Positions 54,039 through 63,237 of a stretch of 64,000 nucleotides of DNA are shown here, piece after piece. Source of the stretch: Oikopleura dioica (taxonomy: Eukaryota; Chordata; Appendicularia; Copelata; Oikopleuridae); the NCBI GenBank assembly GCA_907165135.1, contig OU015567.1, positions 5,027,001-5,091,000 of the forward strand. The letters are read 5' to 3'. How positions within the stretch are numbered: position 1 is the first letter of the stretch; each line of letters opens with the position of its first letter. Made by a program: the position numbers and the translations under genes. The notes beneath the pieces are model-generated. The model was not told where the DNA came from, searched no databases, and saw nothing but the letters and a program-made list of their open reading frames with translations.

Positions 54039-54753
54039 TTACTTGCAGTAAGCGATGCATTGGAACTCATCCCAAGCAGCAGCTCCGTTGTACCAGGCCG
54101 AGGACCAGCGAGACGTGTTCTTGAGAAAGAGAGCCTCGTAGAGCTTCAATCCGTCCGGGCAAAATGGGTTCTGGTAGTAGTTGACGTTGAACCAATCAGC
54201 GATGCATTCAGTAGTGCTAGAACAAATGCTTTTTTGCTGAGATCAGAAGAGATACCGACCTGCAAGCGTTGTTGGCTTTTTGGCATTCAGCAGTCAGCTG
54301 CGACTGGTTGACATCATAGCCTCTGTAGCTTCCACAGTGCAAAAGGGATCAAAAAAGATTGAAAAACGGATGAAAAAAGAGAATATTTTGATCCCGTTAT
54401 CTGAGCGTAAAGCCGTTTGCTAGCATCGTAGTAGCCAAATCCATCGTTCTTAGAAATTTTTACCCCTCATTTTTTCCTGCTTTTTCTGTTACCTTGAGGG
54501 AGGAGTATTGACCAGCGTTCTCAGCCGCAACGATGCAGTTCCAGTTCTCGTAAGTGATTGCGGCCTCCATGTCCTGCTTCACCCGCATGGCGCATTTTTC
54601 AAGAGTGTTGGAAGCACAGTCCGACTTGGCAAGAGCATCTTAGCAAGGCTGATTGTCAAATCACAAATACCGGTGCTTACCTCGAATAATGTCTGGGACA
54701 ATGATTTCCGCAGTGGCCTGCGAGGCAGCAGCAAGGATTCCAAAAAGACGCAT
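54039..54753 (-). CDS. secreted Cys-rich protein (173 residues)
   Basis: Minus strand, exons 54753-54681, 54638-54493, 54448-54401, 54336-54260 and 54216-54039, in phase. It has a signal peptide (MRLFGILAAASQATA) and about ten cysteines spread over Trp/Tyr-rich segments (YENWNCIVAAENAGQYS, DCASNTLEKCAMR, CGSYRGYDVNQSQL, WSSAWYNGAAAWDEFQC). Not recognised. The junction between exons 3 and 4 has no GT donor or AG acceptor: after GCT CAG the intron would run ATAACGGG..TTTTGCAC (54337-54400), and its ends are inverted repeats of each other. The flanking protein frame is convincing on both sides. Confidence 0.75.
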
Positions 54754-55267
54754 TTTCTCGATTTCTTTCTGGAAAAATTGCTCTCTGGATCCGGGAATGG
54801 CAAAGATCAGGCCGCAGAGAATATTTGAGCTGGTTTTAAATTTTTATCGCTGCTCAAATTTTCGATCGTTTTGTTTCTTTTTGGATTCGGGGAACAGTAG
54901 TTTGGTGACTATCATGTTGGATCTTGTTAAAAACGCCGGTTCCAGTCATGGATGACCAGCATGTTCGAATAAGACTTGATGAAAGATGAAAGTTACATTA
55001 TAAAGATTTGAAAGAACACATGAATGTCTTGTTTGATCAAATAAAAATCGTGTTTATGATACCCAAATATATATTCTGTTTATATGAACCTTCTTTCTGT
55101 TCTTTCTCGCAATCGACTCAGAATGCCAAGAAAATAGGGAAAGAAATTCGATTAAGGCTACGTGGCCAAAAGATGAACAAGGGGACACATTCAAAAAGTG
55201 CAGAATGAACAAGGGCACGGTATATTTAATTTCTTTGCGGAAAAATCAAGACCGGAAGTAAAAGCTT
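54754..55267. other. Intergenic DNA
   Basis: No gene recognised. AACAAGGG(G/C)AC motifs near 55170-55215 match those at 1480-1660. Confidence 0.4.
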
Positions 55268-55353
55268 CCGTCGAACCGGATTCGAACCAGTGACCTAGAG
55301 ATAACTGCTCAACCCTCTACAGTCTCCCGCTCTGCCAACTGAGCTATCGACGG
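55268..55353 (-). tRNA. trnY(gua): tRNA-Tyr (GUA) with a short intron
   Basis: Read on the minus strand it begins CCGTCGATAGCTCAGTTGGC and ends GGTTCGAATCCGGTTCGACG G. The acceptor stem CCGTCGA pairs with TCGACGG. The anticodon loop CTGTAG(A) carries GUA and is interrupted after position 37 by about 14 nt (AGGGTTGAGCAGTT region), as in many eukaryotic tyrosine tRNAs. The T arm GGTTCGAATCC is canonical. Confidence 0.9.
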
Positions 55354-55535
55354 CTGAGAATGTTAATTTGAGAATCTATTTTTAAAATTTCGTGTTTTTG
55401 ACATAACAATTTCTTTCGATTTATCAGGGAAATCTGCGCGAAAAAAAAATCCGTTCAAAAAGACGTCATTTTATTGAAATAAAAATTTATTGTGTGGGAA
55501 GGAAATTTGTGGTGATAAATAAATGGCAGGAAAAT

Positions 55536-56302
55536 CTAATTCTGGTAGGATTGGATCGTTTGATTCATCGATTCCTCTTCGGCAGAGAGCGGCATGTAGT
55601 CTTTTTTCGGAGTCCTTGGCTTGAAGAAATTCTTGAAGCCCCGCTAAAAAAATTGTGGAAACTCGTCTCGTTTTTCGCGAAGTATGAAGTCTCACCTTTT
55701 TGGTTTGGAATGAGAAGCCAGCGGCTGAAGGAGCTGGTGGGACGCCGTTTCCGTCCGAATCCGTATCGAGCGCTACGTCAAAGGATTTTTTCACATTCTG
55801 CTTGAATTTATCCATCAATCCGGCCGATTTCTTCGCCGCAGAATAGGATGCTTTGCTCGATTTTCCATGTTCAGTGTCAGATGCGTAGCTAGAGCTGGCG
55901 ACTTTGCTGGTTTTAAGAGCTTATCTTTTTCCGGATCTTTATTTTGAAATAAGAGTGAAGCTCTCAAAAGTTTCCTGAATCTCCATCTCTGCCGCTGCAG
56001 CATAAGCAGTAGAGCACAATGATCGTAAAAATTATTATTCCTCAAAACAATTAAATGCAATCATTAATTAAAAACTCGCTTACCAACAGTATAAATCCAT
56101 CCCGAAATGACATCTGGGTCTGTGGGAATGTCTTTTTCATCATCATCATCATCTTCATCCGGGTCTGTTTCGATTTCGTCGTCATCTTCGTCGATCAAAA
56201 AGTAGTCGTTTATGTCTTCATAATTTGCGTATTCGAGGCATTTCCCGGCTTCAAACTGTAAATAAAATGCGGATGAATGGCCTACCTTGGTAAAGAATGC
56301 AC
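55536..56302 (-). CDS. acidic protein of unknown function, 5' end unresolved
   Basis: Minus strand exons in phase: 56302-56286, 56255-56084, 55994-55962, 55919-55696 and 55643-55536. The N-terminal part is strongly acidic (IDEDDDEIETDPDEDDDDDE). Later segments are Ser/Lys-rich (SYSAAKKSAGLMDKFKQN) and end RGFKNFFKPRTPKKDYMPLS. The intron 55920-55961 starts GC. The first exons, and therefore the start codon, are not settled. No domain recognised. Confidence 0.45.
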
Positions 56303-56944
56303 CTAACAAACATTCTCAAAAAATCAAATCTGGAGAAGCAAGAGCAAAATAATGAAAATGAAAAAATAAATCTAGAACAATCGTAACATTTCCTGTCACT
56401 CAAATTTATTCTTTTCGATTGCAGAATTTTAGACTCATGAATCATGATTCATGAATAAATTGTCGCATGTCATTCATCATCTTTTCATCGCGTTCTTTTT
56501 GTGGATAATTAAGCTTTTGCATCAAAGAAATCAAAGACCACAAATTAGTTTCTGCAAGAATGAATTAAATATTTTTGCAATAAAAGAACTTTGAGTTTCT
56601 AAACATACTTTTCTTTTTTCTCTTAAATTTCAATATCATTTACATCTTTATTTTAATAAAAATGTAAATAATCAATGCTCATAGTCCTTGATCTTATCAG
56701 AATACGAAATCAGTCATTATGAGTGCACTTTCTCGTTAATTTCGATCAAGCTGAGTACCGTCACCTGCGATCATCATCAGCTCAAATCACCTGTCAAGGG
56801 CAATTAACTCGACCTTGCCATTTTAACTCCTCCTCCTCCTCAGCGCCACTATCACACCTGTTCTTTTCATATAAAACGAAAATCACTTTTGCAAAAATCA
56901 TCAAATCAAAAAAACAGCAACCAAAAGAACACCAGAAGCTCAAA
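56303..56944. other. Intergenic and promoter DNA
   Basis: AT-rich DNA, then a TATAAAA at 56870-56876 about 75 bp before the next ATG. The unresolved 5' exons of the minus gene may extend to about 56450. Confidence 0.45.
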
Positions 56945-57277
56945 ATGACCATCTCCACAACTCCCACTCGAGTTCGAACCCTCTCCGGCCCTCGACTCGA
57001 AATCGAAGAATGCTCCGGCGAAAACATCCGCCGCTTCTCAATGGTTTTAGACGAGCAAGTTCCGAAAAACTCTCCGATGAAAAAGTTGAAAAAGACGCTC
57101 AAGAAACTCCTAAAACTCGAAAAGGCTCCAAAAGAAATGAAAAAGTCCCAGTTTTTGGCTGAAGAAAAAGAGGATGAAACGATTTCGGCCCCGATAATTA
57201 ACTACAATATTTCCATTATTCAAAACGATTCTGGAAATTCCATCGTTTTCTGGGAAGAATCTTACGAAGCCATCTAA
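56945..57277 (+). CDS. small intronless basic/acidic protein (110 residues)
   Basis: A single ATG-to-TAA frame with coding-like composition. The basic N-terminus (TPTRVRTLSGPRLEIEEC) and Lys-rich middle (MKKLKKTLKKLLKLEK) are followed by an acidic and hydrophobic end (NYNISIIQNDSGNSIVFWE). A TATA box lies about 75 bp upstream. No signal peptide. Intronless with a TATA box suggests an inducible gene (inference). Not recognised. Confidence 0.65.
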   Translation: MTISTTPTRVRTLSGPRLEIEECSGENIRRFSMVLDEQVPKNSPMKKLKKTLKKLLKLEKAPKEMKKSQFLAEEKEDETISAPIINYNISIIQNDSGNSIVFWEESYEAI

Positions 57278-57394
57278 ATTTCAGTTCTGTCAATACTGTA
57301 TATTACTAACTGTAAATACCACCTGTAAGAAAATTCTTCAAATAGACTCTTTTCAATTAAAAAAAACGAGTTAGACCGAAAAATAAGTGATTTT

Positions 57395-57466
57395 ATGGAT
57401 CTGGGCTTTGATTGGCCGGCTGGCCAAATACAGCAATCTTATTGGCTATTCAAAAATCCACTTCTA
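57395..57466 (-). repeat. Family 2 repeat, inverted copy
   Basis: Reverse complement of the AACCAATAAGATTGCTGTAT..GGCCAATCAAA repeat at 14383 and 39972. It overlaps the end of the next minus gene, so the last codons may come from the repeat. Confidence 0.6.
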
Positions 57467-57846
57467 TTTTTTGGTTTAGTCCAAAAAAGCTGATTATCCA
57501 CTCTTTTCCTAGCCCAAGTTCAGTAAGCATCCGATTGAACATCACTGTCTCCAACCGATTCATCAAGAACTTCTTAAGGGGTTCATCAGATTCTGACTCT
57601 TCTTTGTGCTTGCTCAGGACGTTCACGAAACCACCAGGAGCTCATTTTGAATCAAAAATTTTTCCTCCCTTTCTTTGTTCAAATTTGATCCTTATCTTGA
57701 TTCAGCATCTTTTCTCGATCTTCAAGATAGGAGAACATGTCGTTATTCGTATTTTGAGGCCGGTTAATTTCAGCCTTGATAGCGGGACTAAGCGGCTCGA
57801 TTTCTGCAGGGAAAATTAAAAATATAAAAAGAAAAAGAGTCTTCAT
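57450..57846 (-). CDS. small secreted protein, exon join unresolved
   Basis: Minus strand. The start encodes a signal peptide (MKTLFLFIFLIFPAEIE) and a polar chain (NRPQNTNNDMFSYLEDREKM). A later frame (SDEPLKKFLMNRLETVMFNR) ends LGLGKEWIISFFGLNQKIEV and stops at 57450. The two frames need an intron for which no GT donor fits, so either the donor is non-canonical or the gene is broken. The end lies inside a dispersed repeat. Confidence 0.4.
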
Positions 57847-58021
57847 GAAAAAAATCTTTCAATCTTCAAATCTTTCAAGAGAGGTTCTCCTTTATACAGT
57901 AATAGCCCTGACAGTAATTTGACAACGTTTTCGTCTCAATGATTCATTGACGAAATTCATTGAACACAAAAAAATCTGATTAATTGATATGAAAATATAT
58001 TTATTTTGTAAAAAAACAGCT

Positions 58022-61000
58022 TCAGGTCGAGGAAGAAAATAGCCGTTTTATATCTGCAAGGTGCGAGGCGAAATGTCCTTCCCATCGGTGAAGATCTTCC
58101 AGAGCATTTGCTTCTTCATTTCGAACAGCGAGTTTTTTCTCCGTGTAAAAAGTTTTGAGCTTCAAATCTGAAAGTCAAAATTTCAAGAAAAATTACTTCA
58201 GAAAAAATGGCTTACATAAGAGTTGGCGCTCTTTTTCAAGTTCAAGGTGGGCAAGTGTTTTCTTTGTCACGTGAATTTCTTCATTTTCAAAGACCGGTAG
58301 ATGCTCGCAATCCAGTTTTCGAAGCGTCGATTTTTCAATATGAGGGTTTTCTTCCATGATTTCATCGAACAAAATCCGCTCCCTGAATATATTAAAAAAG
58401 AAGAAAAAGCTCGAAAACTTACGAAAACGAGTCTGAAAGAAATTTGGTTTCCTTGTATATTTGTGAAAGAGAGGCGGAAATTTCTTCTGTGAGCATTTCA
58501 ATTTCCTCTTCCGCTTTGTCCTTGATGAATTTTGACTGGCGCAGAACTCGGTCGTTTTCCTCCTCGTTGATTTTCTCCAGCTTCCAAAGGTCATCTGGGT
58601 GCCCAAGGTTGACTCTAGAAATACGTTGGAATCGGCAATAAACTAACTGATAAGCAATCCGAAATTCAGACCATCAATTTTTCAGATTTCAAGCAAAAAA
58701 GCCGAAACCATAAAAATGAGATTTTTTCTTTTTTATAAAGATAAAAAATTTGTTCTCAAAATTGATCTTAAAGAAAAACGCCTTAGTAGCCTTAGTGGCC
58801 TGAGTCTTCTTAATTCTTCTACCTTAGCTGATTAAAATGCTCTTTCTTTGCTTCTTCTAGCGCATCTTCCAAAAACTCATTCCTCTTCCGAACCTCTTCT
58901 TGTCCACTTTTCATCCTTTTCTCAAAATTCGAGAAGCAGCTGTTGAAAATTTTCGATGGAAGATTTCCCTCGATTTTTTCAAGCGATCGCGAAATTTCCT
59001 CGAATCGTTTGAACTCTGCTCGCAGTGATTTTTGGCCGGAAGAATAAATTTTTTCTAAAGAATTTTCCAGGTAGCAAAGTGCTTTGTCCAAATTCTCCGG
59101 GGTTTTGCAGAACAAAACTTCCCGCGGCCCCTTTTTCTTGAAAAACTCGTCTATGATTTCAAGCGCGTTATCCGCGGCGCCCATCATTTCGCTCGTTATT
59201 TTCGTCGGAAGATCGGTGATTTCAGGGGGATTGTCAAGGGCGAAAATATTAAACTTTAACTGAGATTTGGGATCTCGAATGATTCGGCGGACGATTCCAG
59301 TTGTTTGGGTTTCGGTGGTGTTTTGCTGGCCGCGGCTGATTTTATTGCTGAAAAAAAGATGATTGAAGAGGACTTTCAAAGGCTAATTATAATGGAAAAT
59401 CTTACCTGAGAGCTTTTCTGGCGGAATTATCCGTCCTGAGCGAGCTCATTCGCCGTCCAAACCGATTTATTTGCTCCATACTCGGGCTTGGAGATTTTTC
59501 CTTTTCCCTTTCCAACAACCATTTCTCGTAAAATTCCGTCAATTCAGAGGCCGACTCATCGTTTTGTCTCGTTCTGTAGGATGTAACGATCTTATTCGCA
59601 GATTCTCGCACGGTCTGGTGGAAGAGCTATTAAATTATCTGGCTGTTATTTTTTTGGCAGAAACGATAAATCATAATAAATTTCAAAGGTTAAGTTTTTT
59701 ATGGTCGCGTCGGAATTTAATTCTAAATTAAATTTTACGACTCGGCGTCATTTTATTTTAGCAAAAAATAAAGCCCCATTCCTTCCATTGCTTCTGTAGT
59801 TGTTCAAGAGAAACATTCGGAAACTCATGTGTCGGAGATAAAATCGCACGATCCATCATCTTCAGGGTCGTTGAGTTCCTATCAAGCTCATTAAAGGACA
59901 GTTTATGGTCTTCCATAAGTCCCGAAACTTCGATCTTTATCCGTCTAATTTCTTTGTCTAATCGAGCGATGAAATCAAGATCTGCTTCGAAATTCTCCAT
60001 ATTCAAAATTGAATCTTTCTTCAAATCTTCGAACTCTCTCATTTTTTTTGGCATGTTCTTTTCGATCTCCTTTCCGATGTTTCTCATCGCCCGGACGAGA
60101 TTTTTCTCGAGTTTGATCAGTCTCTTTTCGGCTTCTTCTTTTTCAAAGTCTGAGAAACAGCCGCCCGAGGAAAAGGGTTGATAGTTCTTTAGAAAGAGGG
60201 TGTTGGCGCGTTTTACTTCAGAGAGTGTTAGCTCCATTTGCTCGTTGAAACTGGTGAAGATTGACTTTTTCAATATCGAAATTAATCCAATCAATCAGAT
60301 TATACTCCAAGTTAGGGTTACGGATGAAGCTAGGGTTAGGGTTAGGGTGTTTCAATTTGACATTGTAATACAGTGAAACCCCAACTTAAGGCCACTTTTT
60401 GGATGACAGCTAATTTTAAAAATGGCCTTAAGTTGGGTGATTCTCCAACTAAGTTGGATGACGCTAAAATTTTTCTATTTCTGGAGCAAGGGACAGAATC
60501 TGGCCTCGGAATCCTGTACACAGGAACAGGGATTTCATATTTTTGCCCATCTGCGAAACAGGAAACTGGACAGGATAAAAAACACAGGAACAGGTCCTGT
60601 TTTACGGGTTTCACAGGCTTTGCAGGCCTGTAAACTCGAATTTCACGGTTTTAATTTTTCCTTGATGAATCAAAATTTAGAAATTTTTTCTCGTTATTAT
60701 CATGTCTACAGACAGTTCTAAATATATAAGTTTCTTTATAACATATTTGAAAGAAATTCCAAGAAATTTTTTACGAAAAATATCTTATCTTCCCCATTTC
60801 TCGCCTGTTTTCCTGAGATTTACTTACTGTGAATAAAAATGGAAAAAAGTGGCCTTAAGTTGGATTTTTTTCGGATGACAGATTTTGGGGGTTTTTCAAA
60901 AAAGTGGCCTTAAGTTGCTGGGCCTTAAGTTGGGGTTTCACTGTAATAATTTTTTACATTGTATAATTGCTCTTGTTTGATATCGATTCCTTCAGATCAT

Positions 61001-62117
61001 CTTCAGCCTTGTCGAATTCGCTACAAAAGAACTTTCTTATCTCCTTCAGTTCCCTCGAGAACTTTGTTTCCTTGATCTTTTCAAGCAATTTTGGTCCAAT
61101 TTCTTTCGATTTTTCCAGTTGTTTTTTCGCGATTTTGTTCAATTCTTTCGACTGACTTATCAAATTGGAGATTTCCGCCTTGATGTTTCCTTCATGGAGG
61201 GACAGAAGCTTTTCGTGGTCTTTTAGTTGTTCAATTCGAACGGCGGAAATTTCCGACTTGATTTCTCCGAGGCGATTTGAGTTGAACTTTTTCATCATTT
61301 TGATTTCTTTTCCCAAGATTTTTTCTCTCTTTGAAAAGGATTTTTCGATTTCGGAAGAGAGCGTTGATTTCCGAGCTTCGTAAAATCGCGCGACAAAGAG
61401 CTTGAAATCTTGCTTGATTTCTTGAATGAAAGTTTTCTTCAAATAGCCATCCTTGATTGCTCGATGAAGACTTTCTTCGGTGAGAATTTCATCGCCGATT
61501 TCCGCGATGATCGAAAATGGAACCGAATCGTGGATCTCAAAATCTTCAGCTGTGAAATTAAATGTCGGAAGTTTTTCAAGACTCGCGTGTTTTCCATCCT
61601 TCTTGGCCCCTTTTGCCGTCTTTTCGGCCTTTTTCGCGGCGCGAATTTCCAGTTCTCGGCCCCACGAAACATCTTGCTCTTCTGACTCCGGCGAGTTCGA
61701 AGGGCTCTCCTTTTTATTTCGCAGATTTTCGAGAAGCTCTTCTTCTAAATTGCAGATTTGGCTGATTTCCGCTGCGAAGAAATCCTCTTGTTCTTCTACT
61801 TTTGTTTGGTAAGCCCGTTCGTGTTCGGAACAAGCGTTTTTGAACTCGTCAATTTTTATGTCTTTCTGCTCAAAGAGCTTTGCCAAGGAGCCCTCGTAGC
61901 GCTCGATTATTTGCTGAGAGTTTGCCTGTGCCAGTTCATCGGTTTTAAGGCTGATGAAGGATTCTAGCTCGAGTTGGGCTGAATCGTGGTTCGTTCGCTC
62001 AATGCTTTTTCCGAGTTTAAGCTGAGTTTTCGAAGTCAAGAGATTTTCTAGAACTAGGGCGGGCAAATGATCAGGGTAATGGGGACTTATGGGGTTTTCT
62101 CGTCTCTTATTGGTCGG
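58022..62117 (-). CDS. long coiled-coil protein, possibly CCDC180-like (main exons)
   Basis: Minus strand exons 62117-60958, 60250-59776, 59614-59406, 59347-58823, 58614-58423, 58382-58216 and 58167-58022 agree in phase. The protein is charged and helical throughout (KEIKMMKKFNSNRLGEIKSE, KRLIKLEKNLVRAMRNIGKE, YEKWLLEREKEK, VNLGHPDDLWKLEKINEEE). No signal or membrane segment; probably cytoskeletal or ciliary. Length, order and the LGHP segment suggest the CCDC180 (DUF4455/DUF4456) family, but that is tentative. The intron 60251-60957 contains a pogo-like element and telomere-like repeats. The join at 59776 has no GT donor (GG-AG or GA-AG), and an AATAAA follows an in-frame stop there, so it may be two genes. 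Confidence 0.6.
60315..60350 (+). repeat. Short interstitial telomere-like repeats
   Basis: Four TTAGGG units (three in a row: AGGGTTAGGGTTAGGG) within the intron, next to the pogo-like element. Confidence 0.7.
60371..60943. mobile_element. TA-flanked TIR element, pogo/Tigger-like, copy 2
   Basis: 573 bp, same termini (CAGTGAAACCCCAACTTAAG .. CACTG), flanked by TA, very similar throughout to 7836-8397. It lies 14 bp inside the intron from the exon ending at 60958. Confidence 0.8.
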
Positions 62118-62440
62118 CTGAAAGAATACTCGTATGATACGAGTCGTATCTTATTGGATGAGAGTCTCCCTACCCCCCCCCCCCAGGGCGCCCAAAGCAC
62201 CTCGCCCTTCCTAGTTCTAGAATCTTCTAAATTGTGCCAAAACTGGCAAAAATGGCTGGTTTTCGACATAAAAATCATAAAATATAAATGTTTATTGCCT
62301 CACATGATAACTTAGAATCATCTTGAAAGGGTCACAAGATACGTTGGCCACTTTTTCTTATTTTTGCTTTTCAAGTTGGAATTATAAATTTTTATGAAAA
62401 AAAAATTTTACAAATATTTAAAAAGAAAATCAATCAAAAC

Positions 62441-62641
62441 TCAGTCCCTTAAATTTGTCTCCAGCGATTTTTGAAGAGTTGATAGTTCTTGTTGATTTCG
62501 GGACCAAGCAGTCGAAAGATTTTCAAGAAGATTGATGATTGAAGCTAGTTGAGACTTGTTATGACTTTTCGGTGCTGAGAAAAGTGAAGCTGACTCCAAG
62601 CTGTCACGTGAGAAATGAAGCCTTGTTTTAGACGGTATCAT
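62441..62641 (-). CDS. ORF of 66 residues, exon or micro-protein
   Basis: Minus-strand ATG to TGA encoding a helical segment (SQLASIINLLENLSTAWSRN). No acceptor lies just upstream, so it starts at its ATG. It may be a separate small gene or a first exon; unrecognised. Confidence 0.3.
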   Translation of the reverse strand: MIPSKTRLHFSRDSLESASLFSAPKSHNKSQLASIINLLENLSTAWSRNQQELSTLQKSLETNLRD

Positions 62642-62767
62642 AAAATGGCCCCAAATCGAACATATGTTTCAGGGAGATAGAAAGTTATATCTTTTTTTTT
62701 TAAAGAACAATGTGTTCGAAAAAAATATAACTGAAAAAAGGAGATAATAAATAATCATATTTGTTCC

Positions 62768-63160
62768 TTATTTTTCAGCATTTTTCCTTGACAAGTCTTC
62801 GAAAACAACGTCTAGCTCGTAAATCTGCCGTTGATGATCTTCGGAGAGTTCATATATTGACATTTTCGCTGTTTCCCGGGTCGTTTCGAATTGTTCCTCT
62901 GTTGTGTATCGTTTGACGATCGCGATGAATTTCTCCTCTTCGACGTCAATTGAATGCCAGAGGGATCGGAAATGATCCTGGAGATTATTGAGGGACGCGT
63001 GAAGGCGGGACTCGAGCTCTGCCTCGATTTTGTGGAGATCGTAGATGATGGAGGAGATGGTTGTTTCGTCCATGTTCATGGTGGTAGGGTCTTTATTCAG
63101 GATTCGAAAAATTGGAGGGGAATAGGGGGGGTTTCGCATGTGGGCTCGGCAACCTGTGTA
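62768..63160 (-). CDS. coiled-coil exon(s) upstream of the main gene
   Basis: Open from at least 63139 to the stop at 62768: a Pro-rich lead (NPPYSPPIFRILNKDP) then helix (IIYDLHKIEAELESRL, EEEKFIAIVKRYTTEEQ). It could be an exon of the same coiled-coil gene. The frame before it is displaced by one base across a run of seven C (63124-63130 on the plus strand as G). Confidence 0.4.
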   Translation of the reverse strand, partial: YTGCRAHMRNPPYSPPIFRILNKDPTTMNMDETTISSIIYDLHKIEAELESRLHASLNNLQDHFRSLWHSIDVEEEKFIAIVKRYTTEEQFETTRETAKMSIYELSEDHQRQIYELDVVFEDLSRKNAEK

Positions 63161-63237
63161 GAAAACCTGAGTCAGGGTCTGCGGGATATTTTCTTTGCAG
63201 ATTACTCAGGCCCTGACTCAGGTTTTCTTCACAGGTT
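63151..63237. repeat. Inverted-repeat element with CCTGAGTCAGG termini, second copy
   Basis: Arms AACCTGTGTAGAAAACCTGA and TCAGGTTTTCTTCACAGGTT are inverted copies. On either strand the ends read CT|GTG(T/A)AG and TTCTNCACAG|GT, resembling splice donor and acceptor. It lies between two open coiled-coil frames. Confidence 0.75.
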
